Positions 1 to 10,000 of a DNA stretch of 43,860 nucleotides are shown in pieces. The translations under genes were made by a program, and so were the position numbers. The notes beneath the pieces are model-generated. The model had not been told where the DNA came from, did not search any database, and saw nothing but the letters and a program-made list of their open reading frames with translations. Within the stretch, counting starts at the first letter, position 1, and each line of letters begins with the position of its first letter. The DNA is from Haemophilus paraphrohaemolyticus (lineage in GTDB: Bacteria > Pseudomonadota > Gammaproteobacteria > Enterobacterales > Pasteurellaceae): NCBI RefSeq assembly GCF_002015045.1, contig NZ_MUXX01000003.1, positions 181,710 to 225,569 of the forward strand, written 5' to 3'.

Positions 1-36
1 TATTGTCCATTATCCATTTTTAGTGTTGGGGGTATC

Positions 37-1740
37 GTGTATCTTTTTGAACCATTAGATCGCATAATTCGTCAGTATTTGCCAGCCGATAAAATTGAGC
101 TGGTCAAACGTGCCTTTATTGTTGCCAGAGACGCCCATGAGGGGCAGACTCGCTCAAGCGGTGAACCCTACATTACGCACCCTGTTGCCGTTGCAGGCAT
201 TATTGCGGAAATGAAACTCGACCACGAAGCCGTGATGGCGGCGCTTTTACATGATGTAATTGAAGATACGCCTTATACCGAAGAACAACTTGCAGCTGAA
301 TTTGGCAAGAACGTTGCCGAAATTGTGCAGGGGGTTTCTAAACTCGATAAATTAAAATTCCGCACTCGCCAAGAAGCACAAGTAGAAAACTTCCGCAAGA
401 TGATTTTGGCAATGACCAAAGACATCCGCGTGGTGTTAATCAAACTTGCCGACCGTACTCATAATATGCGAACGCTTGGCTCATTACGTCCAGATAAACG
501 TGTCCGCATTGCGAAAGAAACGCTCGAAATTTACAGCCCTCTCGCCCATCGTTTAGGCATTACACATCTGAAAAATGAGCTGGAAGATCTTTGCTTCAAA
601 GCGATGTACCCGCACCGTTATAACGTGCTGAAAATGGCGATTGAAATGGCACGCGGTACGCGTCAAGACTTGCTTGCAACTATTTCTCACGAGTTAGAAA
701 GTCGTCTCAAAGAAGTGGGGATTCCTGCTCGCATTTACGGTCGAGAAAAGCATCTTTACACCCTTTATCACAAACTTCGCCAACGCGATCAACGTTTCCG
801 TTCGATTTTGGATATCTATGCTTTCCGCGTCGTGGTAGACAATGTAGACAATTGCTACCGAGCATTGGGGCAGGTACACGCTTTGTATAAACCGCGCCCG
901 TATCAAGTGAGAGACTACATCGCCGTACCGAAAAGTAACGGTTATCAATCGATCCACACATCAATGATTGGGCATAAAGGCTTGCCGATTGAAGTGCAAA
1001 TCCGCACCGAAGAGATGGATCAGATGGCAGAACTTGGTGTTGCTGCATTCTGGCAATATAACGATGAGCAAACTCACGCCACCAGCGTGCAACAAAAAGC
1101 GCAAAAATGGCTACAAAGCATCATCGAATTGCAACAAAGTGCAGGCAATGCGGAAGAGTTTATCGAAAGCGTAAAATCAGAGTTGTTCTCAAACGATATT
1201 TACGTATTCACACCGAAAGGCAGAATTGTAGAATTGCCAGCAAAATCGACCGCTATTGACTTCGCGTATGCGGTGCATTCAGATATTGGTGATCACTGCG
1301 TGGGTGCGATAGTAGATCGCCAGCCATATCCAATTTCACAGCCGTTGCAATCGGGGCAAACAATTGAAATTGTGACCGAAGAAGGGCGTTATCCGCATCC
1401 AAGTTGGTTGAATTTTGCAGTAAGTGCGAAAGCTCGTTCGAAAATCAAACAAGCCTTAAAACAACTGGATGCCTTAGACGAAGCCTTAGAAACTGAAGAA
1501 CCTGAGGAAATTCACGTAGAATTAGTGTTAGAAATTAAAGACCAACCTGGTGTGTTAGCAAGCCTCACCAATACGATTGCATCACTTAATAGCAATATCG
1601 GCTCGGTGCAAAGCTACCCAATCGAAAACGGCAATTACCAAGTGAAATTACAAATTTCAGTTACTGACAACGCTCATCTTTATGTCGTTATTCAACGATT
1701 AACCAAGTTGAGTGGCGTAGTGAAAGTCGATAAGCGTTAA
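37..1740 (+). CDS. spoT: Bifunctional (p)ppGpp synthetase/hydrolase SpoT, shortened form
   Basis: Cytoplasmic enzyme that hydrolyses, and weakly makes, the alarmone (p)ppGpp. The GTG start is chosen because MYLFE matches the N-terminus of E. coli SpoT and a G-rich Shine-Dalgarno (TGGGGG) sits just upstream. Seen: the HD hydrolase domain with HDVIEDT (H72, D73) and KLADRTHNMRTL, the synthetase domain with the NGYQSIHTSMIG and EVQIRTEEMDQMAE blocks, the TGS domain around residues 386-448, and a C-terminal ACT domain from about residue 492. The protein is 567 residues against about 700 in E. coli. The difference is internal: after the conserved WLNF...AKARSKIKQ block a short acidic linker runs straight into ACT, so the helical domain and the Cys-rich zinc-finger domain (CCRPIPGDPI in E. 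coli) are absent. The frame is intact, so this looks like a stable deletion rather than a pseudogene. Confidence 0.95.
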   Translation: MYLFEPLDRIIRQYLPADKIELVKRAFIVARDAHEGQTRSSGEPYITHPVAVAGIIAEMKLDHEAVMAALLHDVIEDTPYTEEQLAAEFGKNVAEIVQGVSKLDKLKFRTRQEAQVENFRKMILAMTKDIRVVLIKLADRTHNMRTLGSLRPDKRVRIAKETLEIYSPLAHRLGITHLKNELEDLCFKAMYPHRYNVLKMAIEMARGTRQDLLATISHELESRLKEVGIPARIYGREKHLYTLYHKLRQRDQRFRSILDIYAFRVVVDNVDNCYRALGQVHALYKPRPYQVRDYIAVPKSNGYQSIHTSMIGHKGLPIEVQIRTEEMDQMAELGVAAFWQYNDEQTHATSVQQKAQKWLQSIIELQQSAGNAEEFIESVKSELFSNDIYVFTPKGRIVELPAKSTAIDFAYAVHSDIGDHCVGAIVDRQPYPISQPLQSGQTIEIVTEEGRYPHPSWLNFAVSAKARSKIKQALKQLDALDEALETEEPEEIHVELVLEIKDQPGVLASLTNTIASLNSNIGSVQSYPIENGNYQVKLQISVTDNAHLYVVIQRLTKLSGVVKVDKR

Positions 1741-1750
1741 TCCAATTTTC

Positions 1751-1808
1751 AAGCGGTTAAATTTGCATAATAATTTACAAAAATGTTGGCAAATTTAACC
1801 GCTTTTTA
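1751..1808 (+). terminator. Terminator after spoT, uptake-signal stem
   Basis: A perfect 16-bp inverted repeat (AAGCGGTTAAATTTGC at 1751-1766, its complement at 1789-1804) is followed by T-rich sequence. The outer arms carry an AAGCGGT uptake-signal core, a common way for Pasteurellaceae to build terminators. Confidence 0.75.
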
Positions 1809-1836
1809 TTTCACTAGCGACAAAAACCGCTATAAT
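1809..1836 (+). promoter_or_regulatory. Probable sigma70 promoter of menB
   Basis: A perfect -10 TATAAT lies at 1831-1836 with a weak -35 (TTTCAC, 1809-1814) 16 bp upstream. It sits just after the spoT terminator and about 35 bp before the menB start. The -10 is convincing, the -35 less so. Confidence 0.55.
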
Positions 1837-1871
1837 GGCACGAATTTTTGACATAAAAAGGAACGTTATCA

Positions 1872-2729
1872 ATGTTATATCCAAGCGAAGAATTTTTATA
1901 CGCACCTATTGAATGGGTTGACCACAGCGAAGGTTACACCGACATTCGTTATCACAAATCAACCGACGGTATTGCAAAAATCACCATCAACCGCCCGGAA
2001 GTGCGTAACGCTTTCCGTCCACAAACGGTAAAAGAGATGATTCACGCATTCGCAGATGCTCGTTTTGATGAAAAAATTGGCGTAATCGTGCTTACAGGCG
2101 AAGGCGAATATGCTTTCTGTGCAGGCGGAGACCAAAAAATTCGTGGCGACTACGGCGGCTATAAAGATGACAGCGGCGTGCACCACTTAAACGTTTTACA
2201 ATTCCAACGTGACATCCGTACTTGCCCGAAACCAGTGGTGGCAATGGTAGCAGGTTATGCCGTAGGTGGTGGTCACGTGTTACATATGATGTGTGATTTA
2301 ACCATCGCTGCAGATAACGCGAAATTCGGTCAAACTGGCCCGAAAGTGGGTTCATTCGATGGTGGTTGGGGTGCAAGCTATATGGCTCGCATTGTAGGTC
2401 AGAAAAAGGCCCGCGAAATCTGGTTCTTATGCCGTATGTACGATGCGCAACAAGCACTAGATATGGGCTTAGTGAACACCGTTGTGCCTTATGCTGATTT
2501 AGAAAAAGAAACCGTGCGTTGGTGTCGTGAAATGTTACAAAATAGCCCAATCGCGCTGCGTTGCTTGAAAGCGGCATTAAATGCAGACTGTGATGGTCAG
2601 GCTGGTCTTCAAGAATTGGCAGGCAATGCGACAATGTTGTTCTATATGACAGAGGAAGGTCAAGAAGGCCGCAACGCGTTCAACGAAAAACGTGAACCTG
2701 ATTTCAGTAAATTTAAACGTAATCCGTAA
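1872..2729 (+). CDS. menB: 1,4-dihydroxy-2-naphthoyl-CoA synthase MenB
   Basis: Crotonase-fold enzyme that closes the second ring of o-succinylbenzoyl-CoA to give 1,4-dihydroxy-2-naphthoyl-CoA in menaquinone synthesis. Its 285 residues equal E. coli MenB. Seen: the [12 protein letters not shown]-terminal block, the oxyanion-hole segment [26 protein letters not shown], and the MenB-specific [15 protein letters not shown] segment that carries the bicarbonate-binding glycine of type I MenB. AAGGA precedes the ATG. It appears monocistronic here, away from the other men genes, but the thioesterase for its product (menI) lies about 7.5 kb downstream. Confidence 0.97.
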   Translation: MLYPSEEFLYAPIEWVDHSEGYTDIRYHKSTDGIAKITINRPEVRNAFRPQTVKEMIHAFADARFDEKIGVIVLTGEGEYAFCAGGDQKIRGDYGGYKDDSGVHHLNVLQFQRDIRTCPKPVVAMVAGYAVGGGHVLHMMCDLTIAADNAKFGQTGPKVGSFDGGWGASYMARIVGQKKAREIWFLCRMYDAQQALDMGLVNTVVPYADLEKETVRWCREMLQNSPIALRCLKAALNADCDGQAGLQELAGNATMLFYMTEEGQEGRNAFNEKREPDFSKFKRNP

Positions 2730-2745
2730 TCTCTATTACTTCCTT

Positions 2746-2796
2746 ACAAGCGGTGGCATTTCGTAAATTTCTTGCAAAATCTCACCGCTTTTTCCT
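2746..2796 (+). terminator. Terminator after menB, uptake-signal pair
   Basis: An ACAAGCGGT uptake signal (2746-2754) pairs with its inverse CACCGCTT (2783-2790), followed by TTTTTCC. The loop is long, so efficiency is uncertain. Confidence 0.6.
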
Positions 2797-2809
2797 TTTG
2801 GTTTGAACT

Positions 2810-5203
2810 ATGTCAACGCGTGAAAAAAAGCAAAAAAACAGTCGCTCTCTTTGTTCTCGATTGCTGACCACAGGGCTCAAATTAGGCGTGGTTGGGGCGA
2901 GCTTTATAGCAGTTTATGCCATTTATTTGGACGGAAAAATCCGTACCAAAATGAACGGACAAGTCTGGCAATTGCCTGCTGAGGTTTATGCTCGCATCGA
3001 AAGTATCACTCTTGAAGAAAATCTCACGCTTGAGCAAACCAAAACCGCCTTGCTAGACAACGGCTATCGTCAGGTATCGCAAATTGTTGCCCCTGGCGAT
3101 TTCAAAATCGAAGGCAATAATATTGTGGTGCTACGTCGCGCCTTTCCGTTTCCTGAAAATCCTGAAGCACAGCGTGTCTTACGTTTGCGCTTCCAAGATG
3201 ACAAGTTGACTTACATCGAAGACTTGGGTGCTCAACGTTTGGTGGAAGAGTTTAGGCTTGACCCAAAACTAATAGCGATGTTGCACTCAGAAAGCGATGA
3301 AGAACGCCAAGCGTTGAAATTGCAGCAATATCCGTATTTTCTGATTCAAGCCCTACTTTTAACCGAAGATAAACGCTTTTACCAGCACGACGGTATCAGC
3401 CCGATGGGAATTGCTCGTGCGTTAGTAGCGAACTATCAAGCGGGCAAAACGGTGCAGGGGGCAAGTACACTCACTCAACAGTTGGTAAAAAATCTCTTTT
3501 TGAGCAGCGAAAAATCACTAAGCCGTAAAATTAACGAAGCCTTGATGTCGCTGATTTTAGACGCACGCTACGACAAAAACCGTATTCTTGAAACCTATTT
3601 AAACGAAATTTATTTAGGGCAGAACGGTAGTTATCAAGTACACGGCTTTGCATTGGCAAGTCAGTTCTATTTTGGGCGACCAATCCAAGAAATCACCCCC
3701 TCACAAATGGCATTATTGGTGGGAATGGTAAAAGGTCCTTCCCTTTATAACCCATGGCGACATCCTGAAGCGGCACTTGAACGACGCAATGTGGTGCTCA
3801 AACTGCTTCAAGAAAATCATGCGATTAGCCAAAGCGACTACGAATTTCTAGTCAAACAACCGCTGGGCGTAAAAGAAAAAGGCACGATTTATCGCCAACA
3901 ACCTGCCTTTATGCAAGCGTTGAATATGGACTTGAAAAATGAGTTTGGAGAGAACCGCTCTGCTTTACTTTCTGGTGCGAAAATCTTTACCACGCTTGAC
4001 CGCAAACAACAGCGTTCTGCTGAGCAAGCAGTGATTAACGGCTTGGAAGAGTTGGAAAATTCAGATAAGAAAATCAAGGACTTGCAAGCCGCTATTGTGG
4101 TATCGGAATATCGCACGGGTAAAGTGCGCGCGATTGTGGGCGACCGTTTAACTCAATACGCGGGCTTTAACCGTGCGATCCAAACCAAACGCCAAATCGG
4201 CTCATTGGTGAAGCCTTCTATTTATGCAATTGCGTTGTCTGATCCGAAAAATTTCCGCTTGAATACGCCGATTGATAACAAACCGATCACCATTACTATT
4301 AAAGGCTCACCACCGTGGTCACCCAAAAACTACGACAAACGCTTTAGTGGCTCAGTGATGTTAATGGATGCGCTCGTTCGCTCGCTTAACATTCCAACTG
4401 TAAATATTGGAATGAAATTCGGCTTGCGAAAAGTGATTGCGAAGCAAAAAGAGATGGGATGGGACAAAGTGGATATCCCTGCTTACCCATCAATGTTGCT
4501 TGGTTCTTACTCAATTTCACCGTATGACGTAACCAAATCTTACCAAGTGCTTGCAAATAATGGCTTGAGAGTGCCATTAACAACTATAGAATCTATCACA
4601 GGCTTTAACGGCAAACCGCTTTACCAGCGCAATATTGAAGATGTGAGCAAGCAGGTGCTCCCTGAAGAAGCAACAACACAAACACTTTATGCAATGCAAC
4701 AAGTGGTTGAACGAGGCACAGCTCGTAGCCTGCAAAGTGAGTTTGCCGACTTACGCTTGGCAGGTAAAACAGGGACAACCAACAACGCGCGCGATACTTG
4801 GTTTGTGGGGATTGATGGCGAAAACGTGGCAACGGTATGGCTAGGTAAAGATAACAATGCCGATACGTATTTAACGGGTTCAAGCGGGGCATTGTATGTT
4901 TATAAAGAGTATATCCGCCGTGCCTTACCGCTGAAATTTAACTTGCCGAAAATGAAAGATATTCAATGGGTAGGAATTAACAGCTACGGCAGTATTGCTT
5001 GTGAAAGCGGGCGACAAATTCCAATGTGGCGTGACCGTGGGCAAATTTATTGCTCCTCTGGTGGCTCAATTGTGGAAGCCCAAAAACCAACAGTGTTAGA
5101 TGCTCTCTCACTTGGAAAATCTAAAACAGAGAATACCAAGGCGGAAGTTTCCGAAGAACAACAAAGCATTCCATCGGAAGAAATTGCGCCAGTAACCGAA
5201 TAG
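2810..5203 (+). CDS. mrcB: Penicillin-binding protein 1B (bifunctional glycosyltransferase/transpeptidase)
   Basis: Class A PBP that polymerises lipid II and crosslinks peptidoglycan in the periplasm. Seen: a short basic cytoplasmic N-terminus, one membrane helix around residues 22-42, a UB2H-like region, the GT51 domain with EDKRFYQHDG (catalytic Glu about 186) and QGASTLTQQLVKNL, and a transpeptidase domain with SLVK (nucleophile Ser about 465) and KTGTT (Lys about 653). At 797 residues it is slightly shorter than E. coli PBP1B (844), and it ends in a Ser/Glu/Lys-rich tail. It starts 19 bases after the menB terminator stem. The LpoB-docking UB2H assignment is from family knowledge; lpoB is not in the window. 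Confidence 0.95.
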   Translation: MSTREKKQKNSRSLCSRLLTTGLKLGVVGASFIAVYAIYLDGKIRTKMNGQVWQLPAEVYARIESITLEENLTLEQTKTALLDNGYRQVSQIVAPGDFKIEGNNIVVLRRAFPFPENPEAQRVLRLRFQDDKLTYIEDLGAQRLVEEFRLDPKLIAMLHSESDEERQALKLQQYPYFLIQALLLTEDKRFYQHDGISPMGIARALVANYQAGKTVQGASTLTQQLVKNLFLSSEKSLSRKINEALMSLILDARYDKNRILETYLNEIYLGQNGSYQVHGFALASQFYFGRPIQEITPSQMALLVGMVKGPSLYNPWRHPEAALERRNVVLKLLQENHAISQSDYEFLVKQPLGVKEKGTIYRQQPAFMQALNMDLKNEFGENRSALLSGAKIFTTLDRKQQRSAEQAVINGLEELENSDKKIKDLQAAIVVSEYRTGKVRAIVGDRLTQYAGFNRAIQTKRQIGSLVKPSIYAIALSDPKNFRLNTPIDNKPITITIKGSPPWSPKNYDKRFSGSVMLMDALVRSLNIPTVNIGMKFGLRKVIAKQKEMGWDKVDIPAYPSMLLGSYSISPYDVTKSYQVLANNGLRVPLTTIESITGFNGKPLYQRNIEDVSKQVLPEEATTQTLYAMQQVVERGTARSLQSEFADLRLAGKTGTTNNARDTWFVGIDGENVATVWLGKDNNADTYLTGSSGALYVYKEYIRRALPLKFNLPKMKDIQWVGINSYGSIACESGRQIPMWRDRGQIYCSSGGSIVEAQKPTVLDALSLGKSKTENTKAEVSEEQQSIPSEEIAPVTE

Positions 5204-5213
5204 ATTGAAGCCC

Positions 5214-5275
5214 AAAGCGGTTGATTTTCGTAAGAGATTCGCAAATTCTCTCTTAAAATCAACCGCTTTTTATTT
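5214..5275 (+). terminator. Terminator after mrcB, uptake-signal stem
   Basis: A long stem pairs 5214-5237 with 5248-5268 (AAAGCGGTTGATTTT against AAAATCAACCGCTTT, with a 3-nt bulge) and is followed by TTTTATTT. An uptake-signal core is at the base. Confidence 0.8.
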
Positions 5276-5312
5276 GGCAAAAATACTATCTGCCTACTAG
5301 CGTCCTAGTAAT

Positions 5313-5338
5313 GAAAAAGCCCGCATTACTGCGGGCTT
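5313..5338 (-). terminator. Rho-independent terminator of ompA
   Basis: On the minus strand a GC-rich stem (AAGCCCGC, loop AGTAAT, GCGGGCTT) is followed by TTTTTC. It lies 26 bases beyond the ompA stop codon. Confidence 0.88.
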
Positions 5339-5363
5339 CTCGTTATTCTAAGAAACTAACAAA

Positions 5364-6491
5364 TTACATTGTTACTTCTTTTGAACCTTGTACTTGAACT
5401 TCAACACGACGATCTGGTGCTAAGCAAGCGATTAACGCTTTACGACCTTTAACTGCATCACAAGTGTTGCCAGTTACTGGGTTAGCTGAACCGTAACCTA
5501 CTGCAGTTACGTTCGCTGCATTTTGACCTTTAGAAACTAAGTAGTTAGCTACTGTTTCTGCACGACGTTGTGAAAGTTTTAAGTTAGCTGCTTGTTTACC
5601 AATACGGTCTGCGTGACCATTTACTTGGATTGCTGGGTTAGCTAAACCTAAAGCGTTGATTTCGTTGTTAGCTGCATCTAAAGCTTGTGCTGCTTCTGGT
5701 TTTAAGTTTGCTTTACCGAAAGCGAATAAAACATCAGAGCTGAATGAGAAGTTTTTAGATACTACTTCTGGAGCTGCTGGAGCAACTGGTGTTGCACCTT
5801 GACCGAAACGGTAGCTTAAACCTGCAGATACTGAGTGTAAGTCTGGGCTATATTGAGTATTTTGCCACGCCTTATTAGTTGTTTTAGAGATAGCTTTGTC
5901 TAAGTTACCTACTTTATTCACGTATTGGTATTCGATACGTGCTGCTAATTCTGGAAGAATTGCGTACTCAACACCCGCACCTAAAGTTAAAGATGGTTTT
6001 AAGTTGTGAGCTTTAACACGTGAATCGTGAGCAACTGTTGGTTGAACATAGTAGTCGTTACGGATTAATGCAACACCTACTTTACCGTAAACGTCTAAGT
6101 TAGGTAATACTTCGTAGCTTGGTTTTAAGCTTAAGTGAGCACCGTGTGCTGCATGTTTTGCAGCACGTTTTTCTTGGTTGTTGTCACCAGGGAATGTTGT
6201 ATTACCACGTGCACGACCAAAATAATCGTAACCTAATTCAGCTGCTAAACCAAAGTTATCTTGGTTTAAGATTTGGTAACCACCAAATACGCCATAAGTT
6301 ACAGTATTTTTATTAACACCATAACCACCGTTAAATTTAGCATTTGGTTGGCTTGACTCAAATTGTGTGAAACCATCACGGAAGTTTGCCCAACCAGCTT
6401 TAGCACCTGCATAGAAAGTGTTAGCTTGTGGAGCTGCTGTTGCTGCTGCTGATGCAGCTAATACTGCTAATGCAACTAATGATTTTTTCAT
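5364..6491 (-). CDS. ompA: Major outer membrane protein OmpA (P5-like porin)
   Basis: Abundant outer-membrane protein that ties the outer membrane to peptidoglycan; in Pasteurellaceae it is also a surface adhesin/antigen. Seen: a classic signal peptide (MKKSLVALAVLAASAAATA, cleavage near residue 20), an eight-strand beta-barrel domain opening with NTFYAGAKAGWANF, an Ala/Pro hinge (PVAPAAPEVV), then an OmpA-C domain from about residue 248. That domain keeps the peptidoglycan-binding NGHADRIG and LSQRRAETV segments and two Cys (about 344 and 356) placed for the usual disulfide. The barrel loops are the parts expected to vary between hosts. A good ribosome site (AGAGGGTC) precedes the ATG, and codon use looks optimised for high expression. 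It is monocistronic, with its own terminator and a long leader. Confidence 0.95.
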   Translation of the reverse strand: MKKSLVALAVLAASAAATAAPQANTFYAGAKAGWANFRDGFTQFESSQPNAKFNGGYGVNKNTVTYGVFGGYQILNQDNFGLAAELGYDYFGRARGNTTFPGDNNQEKRAAKHAAHGAHLSLKPSYEVLPNLDVYGKVGVALIRNDYYVQPTVAHDSRVKAHNLKPSLTLGAGVEYAILPELAARIEYQYVNKVGNLDKAISKTTNKAWQNTQYSPDLHSVSAGLSYRFGQGATPVAPAAPEVVSKNFSFSSDVLFAFGKANLKPEAAQALDAANNEINALGLANPAIQVNGHADRIGKQAANLKLSQRRAETVANYLVSKGQNAANVTAVGYGSANPVTGNTCDAVKGRKALIACLAPDRRVEVQVQGSKEVTM

Positions 6492-6653
6492 TTTATGACC
6501 CTCTATAATTTGTCATTCCATGTAATAAAATTTTCCAACATAATAAAAATGTTGAATCTTAACCACGCCTTTCATCTTCTTTTGATAGAAAGACTAAAGA
6601 AGTGAAATGCCGAATATTTTTACTTTATAACATAAAGAAAAATAGCCTTCACT

Positions 6654-6685
6654 CATTCTTGTCCTTAAGAAGATGGGCAAGAATG
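6654..6685 (-). promoter_or_regulatory. 5'-terminal stem-loop of the ompA leader
   Basis: On the minus strand CATTCTTGCCC pairs with GGACAAGAATG around a 10-base loop (11-bp stem with one G-U pair). The stem begins about 7 bases after the predicted ompA -10, so the mRNA should start with this hairpin. E. coli ompA mRNA is known to be stabilised by such a 5'-terminal stem-loop; a similar role here is inference. Confidence 0.6.
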
Positions 6686-6691
6686 CGTGTT

Positions 6692-6720
6692 ATTATCTAA
6701 AGAAGTTCGCTTAAGATCAA
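6692..6720 (-). promoter_or_regulatory. Probable sigma70 promoter of ompA
   Basis: On the minus strand TTGATC (plus 6715-6720) and GATAAT (plus 6692-6697) are spaced by 17 bp. This predicts a transcript start near 6685 and a leader of about 190 bases before the ompA ATG. Confidence 0.6.
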
Positions 6721-7026
6721 TAATTTTCTGTATAAATAGCATACAAAACCCCATCGAATGGTTATTTTGCAATCAATCTGATATTTATATCAACAATGCT
6801 ATTTTAATAGGAAAAATATCAAGAACTTAGCTAAACTGCATTTATTATGGGGATGATATAAAATAAAATCAACTTTCTTGACGTAATTTTACATAACAGA
6901 AAATTAACGCCAATAAATAATAAATGGAATGGAGTTTTTATTTATTGATTTCACTTCATTTAAAAATATCTTCGTTCCCATTCCCCCCATTTCTTGCTAA
7001 GATGCAAACGATTTTATCTTTATATA
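6721..7026. other. AT-rich spacer between ompA and ydiJ
   Basis: No credible coding region is seen in this stretch between the divergent ompA and ydiJ genes. It is very AT-rich and must hold the ydiJ promoter; possible elements (TTGACG near 6879) lack a convincing -10, so no promoter is called. Confidence 0.5.
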
Positions 7027-7038
7027 AAGGAACAAAAA

Positions 7039-10000
7039 ATGATTCCTAGACTTGCAAACACTCCAGACCAAAATCCTTTAGTTCAGCAATATCTTAACGA
7101 ACTTACCGAACAGCATTTTTCAGGCGATATTGCCTCAAGCTATGCCGACCGACTTTCAATGGCAACCGACAACAGCGTATATCAACGCATGCCACAAGCG
7201 GTACTTTTTCCGAAATCGGTTACCGATGTAGTGATTCTGACTAAAGTCGCCCAAAAAGAAGCCTATCAAAGCCTCACTTTCACACCCCGCGGCGGTGGCA
7301 CAGGTACAAATGGGCAGTCGCTCAATAACAATATTATTGTCGATCTCTCCCGCCATATGACCCAAATTTTAGAGCTAAATGTGAAAGAATGCTGGGTTCG
7401 CGTGCAAGCAGGCGTGGTCAAAGATCAGCTTAATCAATTCCTCAAACCACACGGTTTATTCTTCTCACCCGAACTTTCTACCAGTAACCGAGCTACGCTA
7501 GGCGGGATGATCAACACCGATGCATCAGGGCAAGGCTCGTTGCAATATGGCAAAACGTCCGACCATATTTTGGCAATCAAATCGGTGTTAGTAAATGGCG
7601 AAATTCTAGAAACGCAAGCGGTTAAAACCAAGAACTTTTCTACAAACCTTGAGCAACTACCACTTTCTAGTTTAGGCAAAAAATTACATAACGAGGTCTT
7701 TGAACGTTGTAAAACGCTACGTCCGACTGTTCTCAAAGAGTTGCCACAACTGAACCGCTTTATCACGGGTTACGACTTAAAAAATGTCTTCAATAATGAT
7801 GAAAGCGAATTTAACCTTACCCGTATTCTGACAGGCTCAGAAGGTTCGCTTGCCTTTATTTGCGAAGCGAAACTCAACCTTCTGCCGATTCCGAAATATC
7901 GCACGCTGATTAACATCAAATACAACTCGTTCGATGCCGCACTCCGCTCTGCACCAATGATGTTGCAAGCGAAAGCCTTATCCGTCGAAACGGTCGATTC
8001 CAAAGTGTTGAATTTGGCGAAACAAGACATCATCTGGCACTCGGTGTCGGATTTAATCACCGAAGATCCAAACAACCCGATTTTGGGGATTAACATTGTT
8101 GAATATGCCTCCAGCGATCTCGAACAAATCGAAACGCAAGTTCAAGCCTTGTGTACTAGCCTTGATGAAAAAATCGCACAAGGGGAAAGCGGTCTAATTG
8201 GCTACCAAATTTGCAAAGAGTTAGACGGCATCGAAAAAATCTACGCAATGCGGAAAAAAGCGGTGGGCTTGCTTGGCAATGCAAAAGGCTGGGCAAAACC
8301 GATTCCCTTTGTGGAAGATACTGCTGTGCCGCCTGAAAACCTTGCCGATTACATTACCGAATTTCGTGCTTTATTAGATAGCCACAACCTTGCCTACGGT
8401 ATGTTCGGGCACGTGGATGCTGGCGTGCTACACGTTCGCCCTGCCCTCGATTTATGCGATTTAGAACAGGTCAAAACCTTCAAAGCGATTTCCAACCAAG
8501 TAGTGGAACTCACCTATAAATATGGTGGTTTAATTTGGGGCGAACATGGCAAAGGGATGCGCTCCTACTATGGCGAACGCTTTTTCGGCGAAACGCTTTG
8601 GAAAGAACTGCGCTACATCAAGCAACTGTTCGATCCGCAAAATCGTCTCAACCCAGGCAAAATCTGTACGCCATTAGATTCTGACGCGGAGCTCTACAAA
8701 ATCGATGCAACAATGCGAGCCGATTTCGATCGCCGTATTCCAATTGCAGTGCGTGAAGAATTTAAAGGGGCGATGAATTGTAACGGCAACGGCTTATGCT
8801 TTAATTTTGACGTGCACAGCACGATGTGCCCGTCGATGAAAATTTCGGGCAACCGCCTTTATTCCCCGAAAGGACGAGCAACGCTCATCCGCGAATGGCT
8901 GCGTTTGCTTGCCGATCAGCAAGTTAACCCTAATGATTTGATTTTTGAAAAACGCTCAAAAGCAGTGAAATTAACCGATTTTGTGGCAAAAGTACGTCAT
9001 TCATTCAAGAAAACGCAGGAATATGATTTCTCACACGAAGTAAAAGCAGCGATGGATACCTGCCTTGCTTGTAAAGCCTGTGCCAGCCAATGTCCAATTA
9101 AAATTGATGTGCCGACTTTCCGCTCACAATTTAATGAGCTTTACCACCAACGCTACCTTCGCCCTGCGAAAGATTACGTGGTGTCAAACTTGGAGTTTAT
9201 CGCCCCTTTAATGGCAAAAGTCCCGAAATTTTTTAATTTCTTCAGCACCAGTCATTTGGCAGAAATCGCCGCCAATAAAACAATTGGAATGACTTACTTG
9301 CCTGCCCTTTCCGCGCCAAACTTGCAAAAGCAATTGGTAGAAATTGGCTATCAAGGCGAAACACTTGAAAATCTTGAAGCTCAACAGGCAAGCGGTCAAT
9401 TTTCCGCAGAAAATTGCCAAACTGTACTCGTAGTGCAAGATCCATTTACCACCTTCTACGATGCAAAAGTGGTGGCAGATTTCGTTGCCTTTATTCAAAA
9501 ACTCGGCTTCAAACCCGTGGTCTTGCCATATAAACCAACAGGTAAGGCACAACACATCAAAGGCTTTTTGACTAAATTCGCCAAAACTGCCAAAAATCAA
9601 GCGGATTTCTTAAACCGCATCGCCAAACTCGGCTTACCGATGGTGGCAATCGATCCTGCATTAACGCTTCTTTATCGCGATGAATACCGCGATATTTTGA
9701 AAGCGGAACGCGGCGATTTCAAAGTGCTACTCGCCCACGAATGGTTGATTGAGCAAATCAAATCAGGCGTATTAGACAATTGCAAAAAAGCAAAAGAAAC
9801 CGACCGCTTGCCGTGGCATCTATTCGCCCACTGCACCGAAACCACCGAACTTCCTACCTCAAGCAAAGAGTGGCAACAGATCTTCGCCCATTTTGGCGAA
9901 ACGTTGGTAAGCGAGAAAGTAGGTTGCTGCGGAATGGCAGGCACATTTGGGCACGAAACCGCCCACGTGGAGATGTCAAAAGCGATTTACCAACAATCTT

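Noticed and set aside
694..1048. Long minus-strand open frames inside spoT and other genes
   Set aside because: They mirror strong coding sequences on the other strand, lack ribosome sites and have no recognisable motifs.
6994..7038. In-frame TTG extension of ydiJ
   Set aside because: No ribosome site; the ATG at 7039 has AAAGGA and matches the family start.
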